From assembly GCA_963691705.1 (NCBI GenBank), contig OY829544.1, forward strand, positions 7,323,501 through 7,387,500: a stretch of DNA of 64,000 nt, given 5' to 3'. This document shows, piece after piece, positions 12,301-22,220 of this stretch. The stretch comes from Viola odorata. Taxonomy: Eukaryota > Streptophyta > Magnoliopsida > Malpighiales > Violaceae. The notes under the pieces were generated by a model. The model was given only the letters and a program-made list of their open reading frames with translations, ran no database searches and was not told the origin of the DNA. The translations under genes and the position numbers were made by a program. Position 1 is the stretch's first letter; each line of letters opens with the position of its first letter.

Positions 12301-13905
12301 TGAGGACTAGGTGGATGGATTCTTTTTTCGCCGCCTTGCATTGTAACTATCTGTTGAACTGGTTGATGCCCTCTCCTTGTATACATTCGGATTGTATTAA
12401 GAAGCGAACAAATTTGAAACTTTAAATGGTCTTATGATTGACATAAAAAGTCCTCAAAATGGGTATTAACTCCCAGGCCCCTGGCCTCGCTTAAGAGTTT
12501 CACAGCTAACTTACCTGATACTATGAAGGTACTGATAATTGCCCCATCAATGTTTAAAATTTGTAGGATAGATAGCTTAAACCGTGCTCTTCTGGGTTTT
12601 TTTTTTTAATCATTGTTATTGTAACGTATAATTTCATTTTTATTGAACAGGGAAAATCAGCAGACCTTCTCACTTATGGTTCATCTGCTAAAAAGTAAGT
12701 TGCTTTAAAACAGTCAGTGAAGTAGCTTATGTTGGATTTCTTAAAGTAATCATAGTTGGTTTGTTGGCCACATAAATGCGCATCAGTTCCATTGGTTAGA
12801 CTTGTCACCTGCTGTCTAGCTTCGTAAGATATTTGACATTAATGCCAGGCGCATGACTATTGACAAACTATGCTGTAGCCGACAGATTGTCTTGGTCTGT
12901 GTTCTTAGCTAAACGTGATTGGTATGTTTTGGGTGATATTACAAGTTCCACATATTTTACCTGGCATCCCCGTATGGTTTGCTATGTTGCCCAGCTCCGC
13001 CTTTATGGTTTTAGAACTTCACATAAACCAATACAGACATTGAAGCTGTGTGAACTACTTTTAGCATTTCGGTTGATTGGTTATTTTTGGTTTTGAAGAT
13101 GGTTAAATCATTCGCATTCAGAAAGTCCGAGTGCTGAAAGATAACTTTATGCTTGTTTTACCTCTGATTCCTGTTTATTACTTTTTGTTAAAAAATATGA
13201 TGTAATCTTTGCTGTATTTTCAGCTATATGAAGCAACTTGCTTCCTGGTTGGTGCAGTCTGAAAATGTATTGAGTTGTCAAAAGCGAACACAAGATTTGT
13301 TGCCACAGACACAGATACCGCCTTCTGCTGACGCATTTCTCGCTAGCACTAAAGACGAAGATGTGTGCAGTGAACTGACAATGGTCCATGGCTATGAAGT
13401 GAAGGCTAGAACTGCACCAATACTACGAGCCATGTTTGCCAAGCATGGTGACATTGCTGCTAACTGCCAGTACAAGTCGGTTTCTGTGAGGGCTTCTTTA
13501 CTTGAACTTGCCTGCGATATTGTTCGCCGACTGCAAAGCACTGACAATCCTCTTACTCTCTCTGATATTAAAGTCATCCAAAATGAAGTGAAGGATTTAG
13601 AGGCTACCAATATTAAGATATCTTGGCTAAGCCAACCGTTGGCGAAGATTTCTCAGGTCGAAAAGATTGCTCAGATGCGTTCTACGCTAAAGTCGGTGAA
13701 AGCAAACAGCATATTGGTTATAAAAGCTGCAACCAAGGAGTTGGAGGACGCCCTATTGGAGCTCGTGACATTGCAGAAACGCATGGGGGAAGCTGAAAGG
13801 CGTATAAACGCGATGAAGCTCGTAGTGCAAAAAATCGACGAAGCCATTAAAGAGGCCGAAGCTGAAGAACTCCTCTGGCAAAAGCAGATTGGTGAGCTTC
13901 TGTAG
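9358..13905 (+). CDS. PDS5-like HEAT protein with a PEARLI-4/MATH-CC-like coiled-coil tail
   Basis: Seven exons join in frame: 9358-9456, 10107-10310, 10430-10611, 11285-11411, 11497-11688, 12651-12694 and 13224-13905 (509 aa, all GT-AG). Residues 1-~270 match the N-terminal HEAT region of plant PDS5 cohesin cofactors, with ITAPDAPYDDEQMKEIF as the hallmark. Exons 2-5 have exactly the same lengths (204, 182, 127, 192 bp) as those of the PDS5C-type gene at 27920-35649. The basic linker and Tudor domain of that paralogue are absent. The last ~227 residues instead contain GDIAANCQYKSVSVR and ISWLSQPLAKI, resembling PEARLI-4/MATH-coiled-coil family tails, then a long charged helix to the stop. 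Exon 6 is tiny and weakly supported, but 44+682 bp closes the frame. The alternative is that exon 7 is a separate gene starting at the ATG at 13228. Confidence 0.75.
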
Positions 13906-14404
13906 TGGTGCTCCATTTTAACACATGCATGAGTTCATGCTGGAGCAAAATTTGTGGACATTTTGACATCTAATGTTCAGCAACTGCTTCTTGCAAGCAT
14001 TAACCTTACAATGGAACTAGATTTGTATATCGCTGATTTTCGTTGTTCTATGAAATTAGATTACTGGAGGAAATCCATATGAAACTCTTCCATTTAGTTT
14101 AGATTAAAATCAGCTTTTCTGTCGCTGCTCCTCTAGTTCGATTATTTTTTGAGTTTTGCGGTTATTAAAATTTTCAAAATTATAAAATTGTCCCCAAACT
14201 ATTATAATTTTGACAATTAAGTCCCCCAAACATTTTTGTTGTTTATCTAAATAACTTTATATTCTTCAAATAGGTCCCCTGGTTACGTTTTTGACAAAAA
14301 CTCAAGTCACCTACGCCTTCTTCTTCTTCGAATAATCGAATATCACTCATTAATTAATCTCCTTCGTCTCTTAGCTTTTCACTTTACATCATCACAACAG
14401 AGTT
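13906..14404. other. Spacer between the PDS5-like and NFU genes
   Basis: About 500 bp between two genes on the same strand, holding the 3' UTR of the first and the promoter and leader of the second. A run near 14150-14300 (repeated GTCCCC with CAAACT/CAAACA) looks like a short dispersed repeat fragment. No gene is seen. Confidence 0.45.
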
Positions 14405-17249
14405 ATGGAAGCTGTGATTATGCACCCTTCTCGTTGTACGCCTCACCACCACCAACCTTTACACCGTTACCTCTCTTCTTCCTCCGCCGCCTCTTCTTCT
14501 TACTGTTCTTCTTCTTCACCAACCAGCGCGTCGGTGTTATCTTTCTCCAGGCGGCGAAATCCTATCCGCCGCAGTGTTGGTGTTCAGCGGCGTCCTTTCA
14601 CCTGGAGGCATGGTTAGTTTCTCTCATCTCCTTCTTTTTCTTTTATGAAATTACCCATTTCAACAAAATGAATGATTAAATAATTGTGGCAAGCTATATC
14701 AACGATTTTATGAATTATTTGGTTTCTTTAATACTAAACTTAGAATTCTTATGGTCGTGCTGCATGTTTTGTTTTTGTGAGTAGCAGTGTGTGTTTATTG
14801 TGTTGCTCGATGAATGATTATTGGGTTTGAGCGGGACCGGTAGCTGAATTTGCCCAAATAAGAACTCACTTTAATTGCAACTCTGAGGCCAATGTTGTGT
14901 TTAGAATTGTTAATTCAGATTTTGAGAGATTAGTAGAAGTTAATGAAATTCGGGGAAGTCAGCTTTTATGAGAAAAGGTGAATTCATCTTGTCTTAGCTT
15001 TACGGATCAGAGGGGTTGACAATGCTTTTGCTATTCGTCTCAGGACTTGTTTCGCTCAGCTGATGATATTTGGTCTTCAATAAATACCATTAGTACAGGA
15101 CCTTAGGAGTCCGTTTGTGTAGGAATTGGTAGGGTGTAGTTTTAATTTTAGTGAGTTAGTTTTACGGTCAGGAGTTGTACTTGTTTGAGTCAGTTCTCCA
15201 GGCACCTATTTTCCGTGTTTCTTTGCGTTATTAATATATTCAATCAGAGACTCCTAAAAAACTCCTTGCGCATGGAGCGATGGACTTAGCTCCTGGGAAA
15301 CAATAAATTATTCTGTATAGTTTTACACTGAAAAGTCAAGAGATTCTATGCAACTTATGTTAAGATGGGTTGTCCTTATGTGTTTGTTTATCTTTTGGTA
15401 CTTGTATGCACTTTCGTTAACAAGAAATCTGATTTGTCTGATTTTTCTGATTTGTGCCCTTTGCAAAGGCTTGTAATTTTCGTTTTTGGTAGGCTATTTT
15501 AAGCAATTTTGTCGATTTACGTCATTATGACATTTGCAGTTGTAAAGGCTGTTGCTACACCAGATTCAGCTCTGGAATTGCCATTAACTGCAGAGAATGT
15601 TGAAAGTGTATTGGATGAAGTTCGACCGTATCTCATTGCAGATGGGGGTAATGTAGTATTACATGAAATTGATGGCAATGTTGTGCGACTGAAGTTACAA
15701 GGAGCATGTGGGTCTTGTCCAAGTTCTGTTACGACAATGAAGATGGGTATTGAGAAGCGACTAATGGAAAAGATTCCTGAAATTGTTGCGGTTGAACCAA
15801 TAGCTGATGAGGAAACTGGGCTTGAGTTGAATGACGAAAATATTGAGAAGGTAATGAAACTCAAATCTTTAACCCCTAGTGTTAATTTTACTTGTTTTGA
15901 CATGCCAATCTGTTCTCTTTAGTGTGTGGTGAATTGAGGTGCTGCTTGTGTTACTAAGGCTGCTTTGAATCTATTTAGTTTTCTAATTTTTGGTATGTAG
16001 GCTTTGAGTTAGGTGCTGCTTGTGTTACTAAGGCTGCTTTGAATCTATTTAGTTTTCTAATTTTTGGTATGTAGGCTTTGAGTTTAATTATGCTGGGAAG
16101 GATTATAAGTGGGGGGAGCATCGTGAAAAGCACCGATTTTATTACTAAAGAATAAGTTAACTGGAAGACCAAGCAAAGATAAAGGATGTGGTTTTCATTC
16201 CCTATCAATTTACTGTTTCGACACTTGTAAACCAGAAATTATCACTAGGAATTATCTTTTGTTTTTGGACTTAGTAGCCTTTATGCATATGCGATGCTGC
16301 GGGTATTTGTGAATATGGAGGTAGTTCATATCAAAGTGCGCAATGAAGCATCGGACATAGGTATGGGAACAGTAACAATCTGCTTCGATTCTTCTCTTTT
16401 TCCATAATCCTTGGGTTCTCTATAAGTACTAACCAGATCAATGGTTATGATAAGGGAAATTGTGGTAAAACATCATGATGAGTAAACCTAAGCAAAACTC
16501 ATTTCTCGCTCTAGCTCATCTAAAGGGGTTCCTTGTTTTAGTGGATGTTAATAATAATAATAATAGTAGTAGTAGTAGTAACAATGACGATGATGCAGCT
16601 TTTCTGTTGTTCTTGTGCTAGTTCTATAAGCTTTCCTCCTAAGTTTAGCTTCATCCAATATCTAGAATACTTAATAGAGATAATATATGTGGTCCTTTAT
16701 CTGCTTTGAGAATTCTACCATCCGTCCCTTCTTGTACACTCTGTGTGTATTTCCTCTCTCTGAAGGGTCTTTTGGATTTCATCCCTTGGTTGTACTTGAG
16801 TCTGGCATGCCCTTTCTCTGTTAAGATATTACTTATAAGCAATTCAAACCTTATTGCATGGACCTAGAAAAGTATGATTTGTTGCATGCACTTTTGAAGT
16901 CTTTTTTTCCTTAGTTATTGTTTTTTTTAGATGCAGTGGTTTTTCTTTGTCTTTTGAGTTGATGGTTACTACACTTGGGTTATAAAGTGCAAGTGAACAG
17001 CTTACTGCAAGCTCTGGACCTATATATTGTCCGCTGATTTTATACTCAATATTTTGTTAGGTACTTGAAGAAATCAGGCCGTACCTTGTTGGGGCAGCTG
17101 GAGGATCTCTTGAACTAGTGGCGATCGATGAGCCAATAGTAAAAATCCGAATCACTGGGCCAGCAGCAGGAGTCATGACCGTTCGTGTAGCTGTCACTCA
17201 GAAATTGCGAGAGAAGATTCCAGCAATCGCTGCGGTTCAGCTTCTGTGA
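14405..17249 (+). CDS. NFU2: Plastid NFU iron-sulfur cluster scaffold (NFU2/NFU3 type)
   Basis: Three exons (14405-14612, 15540-15850, 17061-17249) give 235 aa, about the size I recall for Arabidopsis NFU2. Residues 1-~69 are rich in Ser and Arg with no acidic residue after Glu2, like a chloroplast transit peptide. Residues ~82-155 form a full NFU domain with GACGSCPSS, in which Cys126 and Cys129 are the cluster-binding CxxC pair. Residues ~172-233 are a second, degenerate NFU domain with GPAAGVMT in place of CxxC, the arrangement of plastid NFU1-3. The protein would assemble and pass on [4Fe-4S] clusters, for example to photosystem I. The open frame running past 15850 is intron, shown by the GTAATG donor and clean continuation at [13 protein letters not shown]2 versus NFU3 is not resolved. 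Confidence 0.9.
15938..16085. repeat. 74-bp tandem duplication in NFU intron 2
   Basis: The unit beginning GGTGCTGCTTGTGTTACTAA occurs at 15938-16011 and again at 16012-16085, differing only at the last base. Near-identity points to a recent duplication. The unit includes a pyrimidine tract and a GTATGTAG run resembling a cryptic splice site. Confidence 0.95.
16548..16580. repeat. TAA/TAG compound microsatellite
   Basis: About five TAA units run straight into about five TAG units inside NFU intron 2. It is a plain simple-sequence repeat and probably length-polymorphic. Confidence 0.9.
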
Positions 17250-18117
17250 TATCCACCTCAGTTTCTTGCCCCAAAAAAAGGCCACATTCTCGACCCAAAA
17301 ACAAGAAGTGACATTCTCGAATCAAGAGCGGTAATATGCTTGTGTACAGTTTGAGTTTAGATGGATACACTGTTGGGTATGGATATCTTCAAAATCCTAT
17401 CAGAGAACCTCATATTAAATTGATGGTCATTTTGTATTCACTAGAACACCTCTGTTATGCTCTATAATGTGTATTACCCACGTACATTGTTGGTATACTT
17501 GTACGATTCTTCACTCAGCATAAGATTCTTGTCACTTTTCTTCGTCATCGATCGTGGGTAGAATTTAGAGTATGACGGACCTTTCAGTGCCTAATTCTCT
17601 TTTCAAGAAGAAGACTTTTGCTTGACATCTATATAAACTGCTACTCGCTATTATGTCTTGTTTGGCTCTTCTTTTAGACTCGAAGGAGATTTGAATTAGT
17701 TTTCCTATCCATTACCAAGTAAATTATATAAATAAGGTGTACATTTACGTGAAGCAAGCGGTATCTCCTAGGAAGTACGACTGACTACTTTTTAGGTGTG
17801 AATCCACGTCATAAAGACAGACATGACATGGTTAGTAGGATGATTACGTGGTCAAACAATGATGCTCGATTGAAAATAAAACTCTGGATTCATTCATAGG
17901 AAAACTTAATCTACACATACATCGAATTGAAGGGCTGCCTCTTCTTTTGATAAAAAGAGTAAAAAGAAACGAGCACATTCTTTGCTACTACAAATTTTCA
18001 AAGTTATTGATAATTTTGATTCACTTCTAGAACAACAACAATAGCTGGGTTATGCATAATTTGGGCTCTTCATGCCCTATTTTGTTGTGTAGGTAGTGTA
18101 GTATAGGGACCTTAAGA
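17250..18117. other. Convergent spacer: 3' UTRs of NFU and CCR
   Basis: This ~870 bp lies between the stop codons of two convergent genes, so it should contain both 3' UTRs and poly(A) sites. No ORF or repeat of note was recognised. Confidence 0.5.
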
Positions 18118-21100
18118 TCACTGGATTTTAATGGAGTCATCTTGGGGTTTCGGAAGAGGGAGATGACCCTTTTCCTGCAAGCTCCTAACAGTCTCGTATA
18201 AGGTCTGCTTCACTGGAGTGAATTCGAATCCCAGGTCCTTCAGCTTCTGGTTCGTAAACTTGTACGGTTTTTTTCTCGGATTGATCTCATCTGAACACCT
18301 GTAATTATTCAACAAGAAATTTTTTAACATTTAAATCAGTTGACATTAATTTGAATGTAAAGCTAAAGAGACTAGCAAATGAAAAATGTTTTTCGGTCTT
18401 CCTGACTGTCCTCATTGCCCCTTCTCGATATAAAATCAATAATATTTAGACATTGTTCTCTCCTGACCCACCTTAATTCTTTTTTTCTTGTTCATGACCA
18501 ACTCTCTCAAAGCTAACAAAAGAAAAGAATTATGTTATCCCATAGACTCATAAGTTTGGGTATATTCCTATCTCCAGCGCGACCCAATCACACTAGTTCA
18601 AGTAGAACCATGACAGGGACATTAAAGTAGGTGGTGAAGACTACATTGCTTGCCACATGTTTTAGGTTTCCTTCATAGGAAGATTCAAAGAGGACCATCA
18701 TGTGGACCCCATTAGCCATCTTTTTCTCCTTTGTATTTATTATTTATTGAAATTAAGATCTACCACATGATTAGTCAGATTTGGTGCAACAACTTGGCAA
18801 GAATAAAGGAATGGTCTGCATAAAGAAACATAGGACTTACTTGGTGGGAATGGGGTACTCTGGAAAGAACTTAGCAAGAATTTCCACCACATCTCCTCGA
18901 TGGAGCACGCTCTCGACGCAGAGGTACCTGCCAGAGGCAGACGGTGTCTCGAAGACGAGAATGTGGGCTAATGCCACGTCTTTAACATCCACGTAGGCCT
19001 GGACAGCATTGACGTAGGTCTTGGCTGACCCAGTAAGGTATTTGAGGATGTGGATAGTGCTAGCATTCACAGTGGATTGCAGCAATGGTCCCAGTACCAA
19101 CACTGGGTTCACCACCACTAGGTCCACCGCTTTCTCCTTGGCCACGTCCCATGCCGCCTGCTCCGCCACCGCCTTCCCATAGCAGTACCAGTTCTGCAAT
19201 TCCAATGTTTTGTTTAAGTTTTCTTCTCGCATAGAATTCAATAAAGTGCCACCAGCTTCTTGCGATCATTTACTCAAATTTTCCAAGAATTATAAAACAA
19301 CTTGACCAAATCGGTTAACAACTTTACCTATCAAACTTACATAAACATTCTTCAATAAAATTCCTAACTAACAATCCGCAATGCAAGTATTTAATTAACC
19401 TTAATGTTCTTGTAAGAAAGGATACTCTAAGAAACCGAAAGAAAGTCTTTTAGTTAATAACTCATACGGCAAGTATTTATAACTAACCTTAGTGTTCTTG
19501 CAAAATTCAAGATCACTCCAGCAGGACTCGTCAACAACCACATCCGGGCTCCTGTTGGGATCCATGTACACAGCACCAATGGAGGACGTGAATACCACTC
19601 GCCGGACTTTAGCTTCGGCAGCTGCAAAGATCACATTCTTTGTCCCAATCACTGCTGGTTCCACCATTTGTTCCTTCATCATAAAGTCATTTTAAAAAAA
19701 TAAATCAAATGAGCGTAAGATCTCCCAGCAAAACAAAATTACCAACAAAAACGACCCGACCTCCTTTGTTAATGACATTATACTGATCGACAACTTTAAC
19801 ATCTAATTATAAAATCAAGATTCGATCTTGTGAGGATAGACTTACATGGGTGGTATTGTTTCTAAATTTTTCTTCCATTAAACTAATATTTCTTACTTTT
19901 CTCCTGCTTCTTATAAACAATAAAACAAACGACAAAACCAACAGAAGCCCATCTTTAATTAAGGAGGGCAAAGCGATAAAGTGGGTGTTTGGCTGTATGT
20001 TTCTACTCGGGAAAGTCATTTCCCGAGTAGAAAATCAGAAGAGTAGGTGTTTGGTAACACCTACTCCAAATGACTTCTTGGAAAGTCATTTTTAAAGCAA
20101 GGCTACTCCATTGGAGCATTTTGCTCCAGTGGCGCTTGACAAGTCCTTTTGGACTTCTCTTTCCTATTTTTTTTTTTTCATTTCATTTTAATTTTTTTAC
20201 TTTATATAAACAACAAAATAAATTAAAAACTACCAAAATAAAATTTCTATCTCAAGATAAATAATTATAAATCCACTTTTTCTATTTTTATTAATTTTTT
20301 AAAAATGAGTTTTATACCCTTTATGGTCATTTTACATCTAAACCATAGTTTTGAAAAACTGTTTTATCAAACACCTCAAGTATCTAACTTTTCCATTTAC
20401 CAAAAATCATTTTCCCACCGAATTTTTCCCATAGAATTTTTCCAACTAGAACCGGAACGCCAAACAGACCCAAAGTAATTTATCCATTTTTAATTAAAAT
20501 ATTAAGTTTGAATTTTGAGAATGAAAAAAATTATACTATAAAAGTCACCACTTTTTAACGATCGACAAAATTTAAACGAGATTAGTATGAGATAAGACAA
20601 TATTTCAATAAACAAAACAAAATTATAATAAACAAATGGGAACGAGGTGGTGGACCCACTGAAAACACAGTTAACGTGACTAACTATGTTTTCTTTTAAA
20701 AAGGTAAGGGTGTTGGGTAAGGTGGGCCCACCGAAAACAACCAGGTAGAAAAAGTCATGGAGGTCCTACCAGCAAACGAGGTGGTGGATGATTTGCTGGT
20801 CTCCTCCACGCGAAATTTAGGTGAAACTTAAATGAAATTTGAATAGAACTTTCTCAGCATCCAAACAGAGAGTTTTAAAGAATCACGGAAAAAGTAGTAG
20901 TAGCACTAGAGACGGAAGAAAACAACATACTGGGTCATCGGTTACAGGAGAAGCGGTGTGGAAAACGCCATCGCATCCATGGATAGCTTCTTTAAGGCTC
21001 TGGTAATCAAGAAGGTCAGCTTTGCAAAGATGGAGCCTTTCCTTGGCTCCATCCAGCTCTCTCAAATGGGCATTCTTCGGATCATCTAATTAACATTCGG

Positions 21101-21358
21101 GCATGTAATTAACCCATAATTAGACACAATAATCAACAGTACTTAAGAAAATGGTGAAAGTGGTAATTAATCAAATCGATTATGGTACTTATGGATTCTT
21201 CAATTAATTAATTACGTACCTGGGTTCCTTACAGTTCCTTTAACAGTGTAACCTCTCTCAAGAAGAAGCTTAACCATCCAAGAAGCGATAAACCCGCCAG
21301 CGCCGGTGACGCAGACGGTTTGGCAGTTGCCGGAAAGTGATGACGTGTCGGTCGGCAT
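18118..21358 (-). CDS. CCR1: Cinnamoyl-CoA reductase
   Basis: Five exons on the minus strand (21358-21220, 21085-20931, 19673-19488, 19193-18841, 18298-18118) give 337 aa, the normal CCR size, with every junction GT-AG and the frame closed. It reduces feruloyl- and other hydroxycinnamoyl-CoAs to aldehydes with NADPH, the entry step of monolignol synthesis, in the cytosol. Evidence: Rossmann motif [10 protein letters not shown] (18-27), FTSSIGAVY with the catalytic Ser (~127-134), and NWYCYGK (161-167), the signature separating true CCRs from CCR-like proteins and containing the YxxxK pair. The start at 21358 was chosen over an in-frame ATG 21 codons upstream because MPTDTSS fits family N-termini and lies below the TATA box. 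No lesion is seen. Confidence 0.95.
19981..20471. mobile_element. hAT-like MITE in CCR intron 2
   Basis: A ~490 bp insert begins GTGGGTGTTTGGC and ends GCCAAACAGACCC, giving imperfect inverted ends containing the TGTTTGGC-type core frequent in plant hAT MITEs. It contains an internal palindrome, TACTCGGGAAA...TTTCCCGAGTA (about 20006-20030). No coding capacity is present. It accounts for much of the ~1.26 kb length of intron 2. A convincing 8-bp target duplication was not found. Confidence 0.6.
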
Positions 21359-21450
21359 GGTGGCTTTATAAAAAAGTGAGTTCTTTTTTAGTGGGGCGGT
21401 GAGGGTAGTGGGAGAGGACAAGTGTCTTGTTTGAAGGAATATTTGGTGGT

Positions 21451-21486
21451 ATATATAGAGTTTTCATTTCCCATTTCCACCTACCG
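21451..21486 (-). promoter_or_regulatory. CCR core promoter: TATA box and AC-I element
   Basis: TATATATA lies at 21451-21458, about 93 bp upstream of the CCR start codon. ACCTACC, the AC-I motif bound by lignin R2R3-MYB factors, lies at 21480-21486 just upstream of it. AC elements act in either orientation and are typical of phenylpropanoid genes such as PAL, 4CL, CCR and CAD. A further AC-like CCACCAA, read on the minus strand, sits at about 21444-21450. Function is inferred from motif and position. Confidence 0.65.
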
Positions 21487-21702
21487 CTCCCTCCATTAGT
21501 CCCCACAACATGGATTTTTCCACTTCAATTTACCAATAATAATAAATTAAATAAACTTACCAAAAAATAATATAATAAAATATGCTAAGTATGATATTAG
21601 AGAATATAATAAGTTAATAACACGATTAATTAATTTCTGGGTTTGATTAGTCCAACAATAACAATGTTTATGAATAGATCACCACTTGGTATTATTAACA
21701 AA

Positions 21703-21952
21703 TACTCCCTCCGGACTTTATTAACTGTCACTTTTCTACGGATTCTTACTGTTCATAATGATTGTCATTTTACTTCTTCGGGCTCACATTTTTTAACCTT
21801 TTCGATCCCATATTTTTTGTACTATTGAAGGATGGGTTGACAAGTTATTGAACAAAAAATTAAAGTTCGATTGAAGTAGAAAAAAAAAAAAAAAATGGGA
21901 TTGCACAATCCCACTGTGCCTGGACGTCATGCTTTGGCGTCCAGAGGGAGTA
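21703..21952. mobile_element. Stowaway-like MITE, copy 1
   Basis: The left end TACTCCCTCCGGAC and the right end GTCCAGAGGGAGTA are inverted and include flanking TA, the Stowaway (Tc1/mariner) TIR and target-site pattern. The interior is AT-rich with a poly-A run and no ORF. The two ends match over only about 14 bases, so the copy is old or the right end belongs to a different subfamily. Confidence 0.7.
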
Positions 21953-21958
21953 ACAAAT

Positions 21959-22220
21959 TACTCCCTCCGTCCCACAAAGGATGACTTCCTCGCATCCCAA
22001 TATTCAGTAGGGAACGCATATCGAGGATGCCGGATGAGGCACTATTTGACCCAAAAAAATCCGAATTTTTTTTGAACGTACGTTAATCCTTAACGTACTT
22101 TCTAGAAAAAATTAGGGGCAAAATTGTCTCAAATAGTGAGCCTGCCGGCCGTTTTAAGATACGTGCCGAAACAGTAAAAACAAAAATTAAAACGTCATCC
22201 TTTATGAGACGGAGGGAATA
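21959..22220. mobile_element. Stowaway-like MITE, copy 2
   Basis: This element starts TACTCCCTCCGTCCCACAAA and ends with TTTATGAGACGGAGGGAATA, a well-matched pair of inverted ends flanked by TA. It sits 6 bp from the previous element and is non-coding. The matching extends inward (GGATGAC against GTCATCC), giving TIRs of about 27 bp. Confidence 0.8.
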
